The notes: generated from the sequence alone by a model not told the origin. DNA of 64,000 nucleotides from Phreatobacter cathodiphilus (GCF_003008515.1 NZ_CP027668.1:2348001-2412000); one strand, 5' to 3'; numbered from the stretch's first letter, positions 27,214 to 37,492 are shown. A program made the numbers and translations.

Positions 27214-28429
27214 GGGCGGGGCTCCAGCGGGCGGAGAGGCGGAGGAGGTCGGCGCCGAGCGCCCGATGGGCGAGGACGCCGAAGAACAGGGCCATGACCA
27301 GGACGCCGATCGGGATGCCGGTCACCATCATGCCCGGCCGGGCGACGAGCGGCAGCAGCCAGACCCCGGCGAGGAGGCTCTTCTCGTAAGGGCCGAAGCC
27401 CTTTTCCGCGCCGTGGGCGGCGGTGAAGGCCACGGCGACCGCGAGGATCGTCATGTCGTAGTCGAGGCAATAGGGCGTCGCGAGCAGCGCGCCGGTGGCG
27501 GTCATGGCGGCGAGCAGGCGGTGGTCGGCCCGCCGCAAGGCGGCGAGCGCCAGGGTCGCGACGACGAGCCCGGTGACGGCGAACTGCGCGCCGTAGGCGA
27601 GCGGCAGCGGCGCGCCGAAGGACCGCAGGGCCGAGAAGGTCGACTGGATCTTGGCCCAGCCGGTGATGCCCTGTTCGAGAATGACCTCGCGGGTGAAGAC
27701 GGCGCCCTTCAGGAACGCCGTCCAGACCTCCGGGCCGAGCCAGAGCGTGACGCCCGCGGCCATGGCGAGGACCGTGGCGCCCGCCGCGACAACGGCCCGG
27801 ACATGCCAGCCGAGCACCATGGCGACCGGCAGCACGAGGCCGAACTGCGGCTTGTAGGCGAGGAGGCCGATGCAGATTCCGGCGACGACCGGGCGGGTCG
27901 GCAGGAGAAGCAGGCCGAAGCCGAGCAGGCCGGCGGTGAGGAAGGCGTTGTGGCCGTGCCCCAGCGTGACGAAGACGGCCGGGAAGCCGACGGCGACGGC
28001 CAGCAGCGCCCGGTGCGGCGGGGCGATGGCCCTCACCGCCGCGAGATAGAGCGCGAAGGTCGAGGCCTGCCAGGCGATCAGGGCCGGCACATAGGGCACG
28101 GACCCCATCAGCGCCGCGACCGCGAGGAAGAAGGGCGGATAGTGCCAGCCGTAGACGTCGACATCGGGGTTGGCGAAGACCTGCCGCTGGAAGGCGAAGT
28201 GAGTTTCCGGATCGAACAGACCGAGCGGGTCGCCGCCGAGCAGCATCCGCCCCGCCGTCCACATGCCCGAGAAATCGGTCGCGATCGGCCGGCCGAACCG
28301 GTCCGTCATCGGCCCACCGGTCGTCCAGATGAAGGCGAGCGAGACGGCGCCGAACAGCGCGATCATCAGCGCATAGACGCGTGCGCGCTCTTCGGTAAGC
28401 CAGTCGCCGCTGCGGAGGGAGGCCAGCAT
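27206..28429 (-). CDS. polytopic membrane glycosyltransferase-like protein (GT87/DUF2029)
   Basis: A 407-residue protein with roughly ten hydrophobic helices. A periplasmic loop early on carries GRPIATDFSGMWTAGRMLLGGDP and YGWHYPPFF, the aspartate-containing block typical of the GT87 mannosyltransferase-like family (DUF2029). It shares its 3' end with the GT2 gene, implying one pathway: the GT2 makes a polyprenyl-phosphate sugar and this protein transfers it. The start is set at 28429; an in-frame codon 39 bases upstream is possible. Confidence 0.82.
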   Translation of the reverse strand: MLASLRSGDWLTEERARVYALMIALFGAVSLAFIWTTGGPMTDRFGRPIATDFSGMWTAGRMLLGGDPLGLFDPETHFAFQRQVFANPDVDVYGWHYPPFFLAVAALMGSVPYVPALIAWQASTFALYLAAVRAIAPPHRALLAVAVGFPAVFVTLGHGHNAFLTAGLLGFGLLLLPTRPVVAGICIGLLAYKPQFGLVLPVAMVLGWHVRAVVAAGATVLAMAAGVTLWLGPEVWTAFLKGAVFTREVILEQGITGWAKIQSTFSALRSFGAPLPLAYGAQFAVTGLVVATLALAALRRADHRLLAAMTATGALLATPYCLDYDMTILAVAVAFTAAHGAEKGFGPYEKSLLAGVWLLPLVARPGMMVTGIPIGVLVMALFFGVLAHRALGADLLRLSARWSPARG

Positions 28430-28499
28430 GAATGCCCCGGTTGCAAGACCGGGGCACCATCGCAGCAAGGCGCTAAGACATGGTTAGCCGGCCGGGGCT

Positions 28500-29501
28500 T
28501 CAACCAGAGGGCTGGATGTTGGCGGCGCGGATGATCTCGGCCCAGGTCTGCATCTCCTGGGCGTGATAGGGCCGGAACGCCGCGGGGTCGCGCGCCGTGA
28601 TGGTGAAGCCGAGCTTGGTGATCGCCTCCACCACCGGCGGCTTGGCGAGCGAGGCGAGGATCTCCTTCGACAGGCGGTCGAGGGCCGGCTGCGGCGTCGC
28701 CACGGGCGCAAAGAAGCCCGTCCAGCTCTCGGCATCGGCATTGGTCACGCCCTGCTCGCGCAGCGTCGCGACCTCGGGAAGCTGCGGATTGCGCTTCGGC
28801 GAGCCGATGGCGATGGCGCGCAGCGTGCCGGCCTGGATCTGGGTGAAGACGCTGGCCATGGTGGAGTTGGCGACGTCGATGCGGTTGCCGACGATGTCCT
28901 GCACCAGCGGCGCGGCGCCGCGATAGGGCACGTGGGTCATCTTGATGCCGGTGCGCACCATGAAGAGCTCGGTGGACAGGTGCGAGCCCGAGCCGACGCC
29001 GGTCGAGCCGTAATTGAGCTCGCCGGGCTTGGACTTGGCCAGCGCGATCAGCTCAGGGATCGTCTTCACCGGCAGGTCGTTCTTGACGACGAAGATGTGT
29101 TCGAAGGCGCCCGCCCCCGCCAGCGGCGCGAAGTCCTTCACCGCGTCGTAGCCGGGCTCCTTCATCAGGAACATGTTGTTCCCGTGGGTCTGGTTGTTGC
29201 CGAAGGTGATCGTGTGGCCGTCCGCATCGGCCCGGGCGACCTGCCGCGTACCGATGGCGCCCGAGGCGCCGCCGACGTTCTCCACCACCACCTGCTGGCC
29301 GAGGCTCGTCGACAGATCCTGGGCCACGATGCGGGCGATGCCGTCGGTCGGGCCGCCGGCCGGATAGGCGACGACGAGCCGGATCGGCCGGCTCGGCGCC
29401 CAGGTCTGGGCCGAGGCGGAACGGACGATCGCCGGCGCCGCGCCGAGCGCGCCGAGGCCGAGGACGACGACGCGTCGCGAGGTCTTGGGGATGGTGGTCA
29501 C
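28500..29501 (-). CDS. Bug/TctC family tripartite tricarboxylate transporter substrate-binding protein
   Basis: A 333-residue periplasmic binding protein with a signal containing the SRRVVVLG twin-arginine-like start, then ASAQTWAPSRPIRLVVAYPAGGPTDGIARI, the classic Bug family beginning. LNYGSTGVGSGSHLSTELF near 170 and MTHVPYRGAAPLVQDIVGNRID near 195-216 shape the carboxylate-binding site. No TctA/TctB membrane genes are in the window, so it is an orphan receptor, common in this family. Confidence 0.93.
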   Translation of the reverse strand: MTTIPKTSRRVVVLGLGALGAAPAIVRSASAQTWAPSRPIRLVVAYPAGGPTDGIARIVAQDLSTSLGQQVVVENVGGASGAIGTRQVARADADGHTITFGNNQTHGNNMFLMKEPGYDAVKDFAPLAGAGAFEHIFVVKNDLPVKTIPELIALAKSKPGELNYGSTGVGSGSHLSTELFMVRTGIKMTHVPYRGAAPLVQDIVGNRIDVANSTMASVFTQIQAGTLRAIAIGSPKRNPQLPEVATLREQGVTNADAESWTGFFAPVATPQPALDRLSKEILASLAKPPVVEAITKLGFTITARDPAAFRPYHAQEMQTWAEIIRAANIQPSG

Positions 29502-29620
29502 GGGGTCCCTCCGGGATGATGGCTTCTATGAATGTTTTTCGCTTGTTCGCCCCCTGCGGCGCGACTAAACGTCCCGCCGGAACGCCGAGGCGCCGCGGAA
29601 TAGGATTGCCGTGGTCATAA

Positions 29621-30862
<1,242 letters not shown>

Positions 30863-30885
30863 GCCTCATCCCGGCGATCCCAGCG

Positions 30886-30918
30886 AGCCCGCCCCTCCCC
30901 GGGGCGGGCTTTTTTTTT
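30886..30918 (+). terminator. Rho-independent terminator after the aminotransferase
   Basis: A perfect 10-base-pair stem AGCCCGCCCC/GGGGCGGGCT with a TCCCC loop and a run of nine T (30910-30918). It lies 24 bases after the stop. The remaining bases to 31105 show no gene. Confidence 0.92.
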
Positions 30919-31105
30919 CGTGAACCTTCCCGCCGGCCGCTGCGACCCATGTCCAAGTGGGTGGCTCCAGGGCCTCTCTTCGTGACGATCCCGGGCGACA
31001 CGGCGCCTCTCGCCGGGATGTCCAACACACGCGCAGCGGAATAAGGGAACCTTAACCCTTTCGCGCTGTTGTCATGGCGGTCAACGCACCGGAAGGGTCG
31101 TTCCG

Positions 31106-31375
31106 ATGCCTCTCTCGCCTCTCTCCACGCTCGCCGCCGCGGGCTTCGCCGTCGCCGGGGCCATGGGCCTTGCCGGCGACGCGCCGCGTCATCAGGCCAC
31201 TGCCGTCCTCTATTGCACCGGCTGCCTCTGCGACGAGGACAGGCCCGAGATGAGCGTGCCAGGCGACTGGCGTCCCTCCGGCCGCATGGGCGACCGCGTG
31301 ACCCTGCGCTACCATCCCCGCCATCCGGCTCTCCAGGCGGCGTCTGCCTGCCGGCGCGCCAGCCCCGCGGGCTGA
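31106..31375 (+). CDS. small secreted CxxCxC protein, first of a tandem pair
   Basis: An 89-residue protein of unknown function. A weak N-terminal leader (LSTLAAAGFAVAGAMGLAG) precedes YCTGCLCDEDRPEMSVPGDWRPSGRM, with three cysteines in C-x-x-C-x-C and a fourth in ASACRR near the end. GGAAGG precedes the ATG. The next gene is a paralogue 123 bases downstream. Codon usage is like the neighbours. The cysteine pattern could hold a metal or form two disulfides in the periplasm; that is inference. Confidence 0.72.
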   Translation: MPLSPLSTLAAAGFAVAGAMGLAGDAPRHQATAVLYCTGCLCDEDRPEMSVPGDWRPSGRMGDRVTLRYHPRHPALQAASACRRASPAG

Positions 31376-31498
31376 CACCTTCTCCAGCGCGAAAAAAGTC
31401 GCCGCGACCCTGAACCTTTCGGGGCCCCGCCGAGACCCATGGTCAAGTTCATCGTCCAGCGGCCGGAGAAACCAGCGCCGCCGACCAGGAGACAGACC

Positions 31499-31771
31499 AT
31501 GTCCCTCATCCGCACCGCCACCGCCGCCCTCGTCCTCGCGGCAGGTTTCGCCGCCTCCGCCCAGGCCTCCTCGGCGGGCCAGTCGCCCGCCCAGTCCCTC
31601 GGCTCCCGCCCGGTGACCTACTGTGGCGCCTGCCTCTGCACAGCCAACCCGCCGGCCATGACGGTCGCGGGCGACTGGGTGCCGAACGGCCAGCTCCTCG
31701 GCGGCTCCACCGTGCTGAAGTTCCGCCCGGCCGGCCAGGCGGTCTCCGCCGCTACCGCCTGCCTGCGCTGA
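31499..31771 (+). CDS. small secreted CxxCxC protein, second of a tandem pair
   Basis: A 90-residue protein with a clear signal peptide (SLIRTATAALVLAAGFAASAQA) and a short mature domain. It contains YCGACLCTANPPAMTVAGDWVPNG and ends SAATACLR. It aligns residue for residue with the preceding gene over about 50 positions: YCxxCLC, PxM[ST]VxGDWxPxG, and the terminal AC. I chose the ATG at 31499, after AGGAGA, over an in-frame ATG 60 bases upstream because it opens the leader directly. No known family recognised. Confidence 0.75.
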   Translation: MSLIRTATAALVLAAGFAASAQASSAGQSPAQSLGSRPVTYCGACLCTANPPAMTVAGDWVPNGQLLGGSTVLKFRPAGQAVSAATACLR

Positions 31772-31776
31772 TCCGT

Positions 31777-32208
31777 TCAGGCCGGCCGCGGCCCCATCGC
31801 CATCAGCCGCTCGCGCATCTTCTCGTGCACCAGGTTGATCGCCTTCAGGGGCCGGATCATCACCTTGAAGTGGGTGATGCGGTCGCTCGCGTCCCAGCTG
31901 ATCATGTCGATGCCGTTGACGGTGATGCCGTCGATCTCGGTGGCGAATTCCAGCACCGCGGACGTCTCGCCGAACCACTGGTTCGGATAGTGGAAGGCCT
32001 CGTTGTTCAAGACGTCGAAGGCCGCTGCGAGATAACGCGTCACCAGCGCCTTGCCGGCCTGGGGCGTGTGGACGACCGGGCTCTCGAACACTGCATCCTC
32101 GGCGAGCAGGGCCTCGAGCCCCGCCACGTCCCGCGCCACGGCGATCTCGTGCCAGCGGCGGATGGCGGCGGGCAGGGAGGCATGGGCGGACGGACCGGCG
32201 GTCGACAT
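31777..32208 (-). CDS. NTF2-like/SnoaL-like nuclear-transport-factor fold protein
   Basis: A 143-residue protein of the SnoaL-like fold: IRRWHEIAVARDVAGLEALLAEDAVFESPV near the start is the family's opening helix and strand, then GKALVTRYLAAAFDVL and a series of strands. Members are small hydrolases, isomerases or ligand-binding proteins; the catalytic outcome is unknown here. The ATG at 32208 follows AGGAGAG; an upstream in-frame ATG would add 8 residues. Its 5' side is shared with a perfect CtrA box. Confidence 0.82.
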   Translation of the reverse strand: MSTAGPSAHASLPAAIRRWHEIAVARDVAGLEALLAEDAVFESPVVHTPQAGKALVTRYLAAAFDVLNNEAFHYPNQWFGETSAVLEFATEIDGITVNGIDMISWDASDRITHFKVMIRPLKAINLVHEKMRERLMAMGPRPA

Positions 32209-32291
32209 GGGCGCTCTCCTGTTCTCGTCCACAGGCTAGGCCTCTACGCCCGGCCCGCAATCCCGCCGAACGCCCGATACGGGATCGGCCG

Positions 32292-32306
32292 TTAACCAGT
32301 TCTTAA
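32292..32306 (+). promoter_or_regulatory. perfect CtrA box (TTAA-N7-TTAA)
   Basis: TTAACCAGTTCTTAA lies between the divergent SnoaL-like gene (start 32208) and the membrane protein gene (start 32369). Both half sites are exact, and the left half reads TTAACC like the known preference for TTAACC. CtrA is the alphaproteobacterial cell-cycle/motility response regulator. Confidence 0.65.
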
Positions 32307-32368
32307 CCTTGTCGTTGCCGCCGCACAGCCTCGCTCCTAGGGTCCGATCGGGAGTTCGGGAGTACGGC

Positions 32369-32914
32369 ATGAGACGCCTCGTCATCACCTTCTGCGGGAT
32401 CTATCTCGCAGCGGCGGGCCTTGCCGCCCTCACCACCGGCTGGGGCTTGATCGAGCCCGTTCCGCACTACCGCCTCGCGATCTTCTGGATGTCGCCGGAC
32501 ACGCTCGCCGCCCGCATCGACGTACTTCTCGCGGCGAACCGCGTCTTCGAGGCGCAGGTCTATGCCGGCATGCACGCGGTCTCCTGGGCCGTGGTTCTGA
32601 CCCTCGTCCTCGTCGGCGCGCTGCGCCCGCTCCTCGGCCCGAGCGTGCCGCTCGCCAACATCCGCTCCACCGCCATCGTCATGGCAGGTGTGGCGGGCCT
32701 CGTGGTCCTGTCGGTTCTCGCCCAGCCGCTGCTCGACCAGGCCTCGCGCATCCCCTCGCCCACCAATGCGCTCTCGTCCATGCCCGGCTATTGGCTCTTC
32801 GGCATGGCGCTGTCGGCGGCGATCACCGCGGGCCACCTGTCGCTCTTCGCCCATGACGCGGTGCTGGCGGCGAAGCGCCGCTGGATGGGTGAGGACCTTT
32901 CCGCCGCCGCCTGA
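32369..32914 (+). CDS. four-helix inner-membrane protein of unknown function
   Basis: A 181-residue protein with hydrophobic segments at about 5-25, 68-88, 103-123 and 142-162. No catalytic motif is apparent and I do not recognise the family. A GGAG-like site sits before the ATG at 32369, chosen over an in-frame upstream start that gives an unlikely arginine-rich leader. The CtrA box 63 bases upstream may drive it. Its 3' end is 6 bases from the convergent histidine kinase. Confidence 0.7.
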   Translation: MRRLVITFCGIYLAAAGLAALTTGWGLIEPVPHYRLAIFWMSPDTLAARIDVLLAANRVFEAQVYAGMHAVSWAVVLTLVLVGALRPLLGPSVPLANIRSTAIVMAGVAGLVVLSVLAQPLLDQASRIPSPTNALSSMPGYWLFGMALSAAITAGHLSLFAHDAVLAAKRRWMGEDLSAAA

Positions 32915-32920
32915 GCCGCT

Positions 32921-34333
32921 TCAGACCGGCACGCGCACCGTCACCCTCAATCCCCCCAGCGGGCTGTCCGACAGGGTGATCTCGCCCCCGTGGGACCGCG
33001 CAATGTCGCGGGCGATGGCGAGGCCGAGACCCGACCCCCCGTCGTCCACGTTGCGCGCATCATCGAGCCTGAGGAAGGGCTTGAACACGTCCTCGCGCCG
33101 GTCGGCGGGAATGCCCGGCCCGTCGTCGTCGACGGTGACCGTCAGCCAGCGGTGGTCGCGGTGTCCGGACAGGGCGATGGTGTCGCCGTGGCGCGCCGCG
33201 TTGACGACGAGGTTGGAGATGCAGCGGCGGAAGGCGTCGGGCCGAACCTTGACCGTAGACATGCCGTGGAAGGTGACCGTGGTCTTGGCCCCGGTGCGCT
33301 CGGCATCGGCGCCGATGTCGCGCAGCGACGCCTCGATGTCCGTCATGGCCGGGGCTTCCCCGGCATCGCCGCGCGCAAACGACAGGTAGCCCTCGACCAT
33401 CCGCCCCATTTCGTCGACGTCGCGGCGCAGCGCCTCGGTCTCCGGCCCCTCGGGCAGCAGCGCCAGTTCCAGCTTGAAGCGGGTGAGGATGGTGCGCAGG
33501 TCGTGGCTGACGCCGGCGAGCATGGTGGTGCGCTGGTCGATCTGCCGCTCGATCCTGCGGCGCATCTCGATGAAGGCGAGCGCCGCCTTGCGCACCTCGC
33601 TCGCCCCGCGCGGCCGGAAGCCGGCGACGTCGCGGCCCTTGCCGAAATCCTCCGCCGCCGAGGCCAGCGCCTGGATCGGGCGGATCTGGTTGCGCAGGAA
33701 CAGGATGGCGATGCCGATCAGCACCAGCGAGGCGATCACCATCCAGACGAGGAAGATGTGGCTGTTGGAGGCATAGGCCATGCCGCGGCGGGCGAAGACC
33801 TTCATGATCTTGCCGTCCTCGAGCTGGATGCGGATCTCGATCAGCGCCGAATTGCCGACCGTGTCGACCCAGAACGGCCGGCCGACCTGCAGGGCGAGTT
33901 CCCGCGACAGGGCCGCGTCGAGCACGTCGAAGAAGGGCCGCGGTCCGGGCAGCGGAAGCGGCTCCGGCGGCAGGATCTCCACCATCAGGCTCAGGCGCTC
34001 GCGCGCGATGCGCCGCAACGTGGCGTAGTCACGGTCCTGGGGATAGGTGCGCTGGATGTCGATGAGGGCGGCGATGTCCTGCGTCACCGCCGCCGAGAGG
34101 CGATGGGTGACGAGCTGCCAGTGCCGCTCCATGAAGATATAGGCGACGACCGACTGCAGGATGACGATCGGCGCGATGACGATGATCAGCGAGCGGGCAT
34201 AGAGCCCCTTCGGCATGAGGTCGTTGAAGCGCCGGCCGAAGCGCTCCGCCAGGGCGCCGAGCCCCGATGCCGTGTTGGCGATCAGGCCCCTGAGGCCGCC
34301 ATGGGTGGATCGGGCGCGCTCGACGGTCGACAT
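32921..34333 (-). CDS. EnvZ-like sensor histidine kinase, orphan in this window
   Basis: A 470-residue membrane sensor kinase. TM1 lies near 46-68, a periplasmic sensing domain near 70-190, TM2 near 193-213, then a HAMP domain (RNQIRPIQALASAAEDFGKG), the H-box AGVSHDLRTILTRF near 272-285, N-box LVVNAARHG, G1 DDGPGIP and G2 GSGLGLAI. All catalytic boxes are intact. EnvZ-type kinases usually follow an OmpR gene; none is next to it here. The upstream neighbour on the other strand starts at 34507. Confidence 0.9.
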   Translation of the reverse strand: MSTVERARSTHGGLRGLIANTASGLGALAERFGRRFNDLMPKGLYARSLIIVIAPIVILQSVVAYIFMERHWQLVTHRLSAAVTQDIAALIDIQRTYPQDRDYATLRRIARERLSLMVEILPPEPLPLPGPRPFFDVLDAALSRELALQVGRPFWVDTVGNSALIEIRIQLEDGKIMKVFARRGMAYASNSHIFLVWMVIASLVLIGIAILFLRNQIRPIQALASAAEDFGKGRDVAGFRPRGASEVRKAALAFIEMRRRIERQIDQRTTMLAGVSHDLRTILTRFKLELALLPEGPETEALRRDVDEMGRMVEGYLSFARGDAGEAPAMTDIEASLRDIGADAERTGAKTTVTFHGMSTVKVRPDAFRRCISNLVVNAARHGDTIALSGHRDHRWLTVTVDDDGPGIPADRREDVFKPFLRLDDARNVDDGGSGLGLAIARDIARSHGGEITLSDSPLGGLRVTVRVPV

Positions 34334-34506
34334 GGGGCGAGCTTATCACCCCCCCGGCGCCGCGTCGCAAGCCACGGGTCTGTTCACGTCCGGTAAATCT
34401 CGCCTGTGGTTTCTGGCCACCAAGCGCAGACAAATCACTTGAAATGGACGGGTGATCACGTTTCAGTGAGTTGCGCGGACCGTCATCTGGTCCCGGGGGG
34501 CAGGCA

Positions 34507-36993
34507 GTGTCGTCGCAAGTCATGGTTGGTGCCACGGGTCCCGGCGCGCCGTCCCCAATCCTTCCCTCCCCCGCAACGGGCCGGCTCCGCCGATTGGCGC
34601 GCTCGCCGCGTGCCGGTCTGTGGGCGGCCCTCCTCGCCGTCACCGCCGTCTGGACCGCCGCCTGGATGCAATGGTGGCTCTACGATCTCGTGGTGCCGTG
34701 GGATTCGAAGAACCAGTTTTACGCCTTCTTCCGCTTCCTCGCCTCGGCCCTCCATTCCGGCGCCACGCCGTTCTGGAACGCCTATCACTATGCCGGCCAC
34801 CCCAGCATCGCCGACCCGCAATCGCTGATCTTCCAGCCGCCCTTCCTGATCTGGGCCTGGTTCGACGCCGAACCCTCGATGTTCGCGTTCGACTTCATCG
34901 TCTTCGCCCATCTCCTGGTCGGCGGGCTCGCCCTCGTCGTCCACGGCAGGCGGCTCGGCTGGCCGCCGGCGGCCTCGGTGCTGGCGGCCTGCATCTTCAT
35001 GCTCGGCGGCGTCGTCTCCGGCCGCATGAACCATGTCGGCATCATCACCGCCTTCGGCCTCTTCCCCCTGGCGGTGCTGCTCCTCGACGTGGCACTCGAC
35101 CGCCGCTCGGTGCTGGCCGCCGTCGGCTTCACCGTGGTCGCCGTCGTCATCGCCCTCGGCCGCACCCAGACGCCCATGCTGCTCTGCGTGATCATCGCCG
35201 TCATGGCGGTTCGGCAGGTGGTCATCCAGCCGCAGCCGGGGCGCTATCTGCTCTCCCGCCTGCCGCTCCTCCTGCTGATGGCGGTGCTGGGTGCCGCGCT
35301 GATGGCCGTGCCGCTGTTGCTCACCGCCCAGTTCGCGGCCTTCTCCAACCGGCCGGCGATCGACCTCGCCTATGCGCTGACATCGTCCTGGTACCCGGTG
35401 AACTTCGCCAATTTCATTGCGCCCGACGTCCTCGGCTCGCTGCAGCCGAGTTCGCGCGGCGACTGGGGGCCGGGCCACGGCACCCGCCCCGGCCTCGACA
35501 GCACCGACCGTGCCTTCAACTATCTCTTCGCCGGCTCGCTCACCGCGCTCCTCGTGCTCTGGCACGGCATCGCCGGCGGCCGCATCGTCGCCTCGGGCCG
35601 CCGCGTCTTCGCCGCCATCGCCCTCGTCGCGCTGTGCTATGCGCTGGGCCGCTACACGCCGCTCTTCCCGCTGCTGTTCCAGTATGCGCCGGGCGTGTCG
35701 CAGTTCCGCCGTCCGGTCGGCGGCCTCTTCATCGTCGTCCTGGCGCTCGCCTATCTGTCTGGCTTCCTGGTCGCCGACTACGTGCGCAACGGCCTGCCGA
35801 AGCTGAACCGGTTCGTCGCCGTGCCCCTCGCCCTCGCCGTGGTGGCTGTGCTCGCCTGGGCGGTGCATTTCTCCACCTTCTCCGGCAAGGGCTGGGACTC
35901 GGCGCTCGCCATCGCCAAGGTCGCGCCGATCTACGTCGCCCTCGTGGTGCTCCTCGCCTGGCCGAAGACCCCGCGCCTGCGCCTCGCCGCCGCCAGTCTC
36001 GCCGTCGCCTTCACGGCCGGCGAACTGGTGACGCGCAACGCCGGCTCGTCCATGAATGCCGAGCCGCGCGCCTATTACGCCTTCCTCGAGAAGCCCGCCG
36101 GCCGCGACGCGCAGATCATCGCCACGCTCACCCGGGAGATGAAGCGCCATGGCGCCGCCGCGCGCCCGCGCGTGGAGATCGTCGGTCTCGGCGGCCCCTG
36201 GCAGAACGCCGCCATGGTCTATGGCCTGGAGGCCACCAACGGCTACAACCCGCTGCGCATCGGCTCCTACGACCGGCTCGTGGCGCCCGGCGAGAGCCCC
36301 TACACGGTCTTCCACCGCCGCTTCCCCACCTCCTTCCCCGGCTATAGCTGCGACCTCGGCAAACTGCTGGGCATCGAATACATCGTGCTCGACCGGCCCA
36401 TCGAACTGATGCCGCACCTCGCCCAGTGGTCGACGGTCGACACGATCATGGCCGGGCCCACCGCCTGGATCTACCGCCTGCCGGACGCGGCCCCCCGCGT
36501 CGCTCTCGCCAGCGTCGTGCGCGTCGCCGATGCCGACGCCTTCGTCGATGCCGGCCAGTTCCCGCGGCTGAACGGCACGTCCGAGGTGATGATCGACGAT
36601 GACGACGAGCTCAGCCCGGCCCGCGCCGTGGCGTCCGCCGGCGCGGCGGCGGCGGTATCCGGAACGTCTCCCCGCCCCGCCAACATCCTCGCCCCTGCCC
36701 TGCAGCAGATGATCCGCTCGCCCGGCAAGGCCGAGATCACTGCCTGGCGCCCGGACCGCGTCGAGATCGCCGTGGACGCCCGCGTCTCCACGGTGCTCAC
36801 CCTGCACGAGCCCTGGTATCCCGGCTGGGAGGTGGAGGTGAACGGCGAGCGCAAGCCGCTGCTGCGCGCCGACATCCTGTTCCGCGGCGTCGAGGTCCCG
36901 GCCGGCACGAGCAAGGTGGTGTTCACCTATCGGCCGCTGTCGCTGGAGAACCTGACCGCCGCCCTCAACGGCGTTCTCGGCCGGGACGAGTGA
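34507..36993 (+). CDS. large polytopic membrane protein, YfhO family
   Basis: An 828-residue protein. About twelve or more hydrophobic helices occupy the N-terminal two thirds. Early loops hold LVVPWDSKNQFYAFFRFLASALHSG and FWNAYHYAGHP, the acidic block seen in GT-C-type glycosyltransferases. The C-terminal soluble part ends in LHEPWYPGWEVEVNGERKP and VVFTYRPLS, typical of YfhO-family proteins, which add sugars to teichoic acid precursors in Firmicutes. The GTG at 34507 is the best start guess; an ATG at 34522 is an alternative. Confidence 0.85.
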   Translation: MSSQVMVGATGPGAPSPILPSPATGRLRRLARSPRAGLWAALLAVTAVWTAAWMQWWLYDLVVPWDSKNQFYAFFRFLASALHSGATPFWNAYHYAGHPSIADPQSLIFQPPFLIWAWFDAEPSMFAFDFIVFAHLLVGGLALVVHGRRLGWPPAASVLAACIFMLGGVVSGRMNHVGIITAFGLFPLAVLLLDVALDRRSVLAAVGFTVVAVVIALGRTQTPMLLCVIIAVMAVRQVVIQPQPGRYLLSRLPLLLLMAVLGAALMAVPLLLTAQFAAFSNRPAIDLAYALTSSWYPVNFANFIAPDVLGSLQPSSRGDWGPGHGTRPGLDSTDRAFNYLFAGSLTALLVLWHGIAGGRIVASGRRVFAAIALVALCYALGRYTPLFPLLFQYAPGVSQFRRPVGGLFIVVLALAYLSGFLVADYVRNGLPKLNRFVAVPLALAVVAVLAWAVHFSTFSGKGWDSALAIAKVAPIYVALVVLLAWPKTPRLRLAAASLAVAFTAGELVTRNAGSSMNAEPRAYYAFLEKPAGRDAQIIATLTREMKRHGAAARPRVEIVGLGGPWQNAAMVYGLEATNGYNPLRIGSYDRLVAPGESPYTVFHRRFPTSFPGYSCDLGKLLGIEYIVLDRPIELMPHLAQWSTVDTIMAGPTAWIYRLPDAAPRVALASVVRVADADAFVDAGQFPRLNGTSEVMIDDDDELSPARAVASAGAAAAVSGTSPRPANILAPALQQMIRSPGKAEITAWRPDRVEIAVDARVSTVLTLHEPWYPGWEVEVNGERKPLLRADILFRGVEVPAGTSKVVFTYRPLSLENLTAALNGVLGRDE

Positions 36994-36997
36994 GGCC

Positions 36998-37492
36998 TCA
37001 CCGCGCCGCGCAGGCGGACGCGGCGGCAGGCCTCAGCAGGAAGACCCGGTCGTCGCTGACGGCGAGGTCGGGACTCGAGCCGCGCGCCCCCTCCACCTCG
37101 AGCCGCTCCACCTCGATGCGCAGCGCCTCGCCGGCGAGGGCCAGGCGGAAGGCGCCCGTGTCGCCCTCGCCCGTGCAGTCGGCCGCCGGGCCGTCGCCGG
37201 TGCACACGGCGTTGGTCTCGTAGCTGTCCCTGTCGACGCGCAGGCGGAATCCGATGCGGACGGTGAAGCGCTGCGGATTGTTCTCGTCCGCCACGTCAAC
37301 GCGCTCGCGGGCCAGGTGGATGCGCACCACCTTCTGCCGCGGGTTGCGCCTGAGATGGTCGGCGTCGTAGGCACGGGCGAAACAAGGATCGCCCGCTGCC
37401 GCCCGGCCCGACAGCCGCTCGAAGACCGGCCCCGCCTCGGCCCCCGTCGCCGTCGCCGCCAGAACCATCCCGAGGATCATCGCCGTCCGCAT
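36998..37492 (-). CDS. small secreted protein of unknown function
   Basis: A 164-residue exported protein with a signal peptide (AMILGMVLAATATGAEA) from the ATG at 37492. The mature part has one GDPCFARAYDAD near 35 and VCTGDGPAADCTGEG near 95, giving several cysteines, and a run of charged strands. I do not recognise a family. Its 3' end is 4 bases from the YfhO-like gene. The next stretch to 37755 (263 bases) holds the rplY leader. Confidence 0.65.
   Translation of the reverse strand: MRTAMILGMVLAATATGAEAGPVFERLSGRAAAGDPCFARAYDADHLRRNPRQKVVRIHLARERVDVADENNPQRFTVRIGFRLRVDRDSYETNAVCTGDGPAADCTGEGDTGAFRLALAGEALRIEVERLEVEGARGSSPDLAVSDDRVFLLRPAAASACAAR

Noticed and set aside
31046-31060. A possible CtrA half-site in CCTTAACCCTTTC
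   Set aside because: Only one TTAA half is present; there is no second TTAA seven bases away.
34483-36807. A 774-residue minus-strand open frame opposite the YfhO-like gene
   Set aside because: Histidine/aspartate/glycine-rich shadow without hydrophobic or catalytic structure; the plus frame has twelve or more membrane helices.
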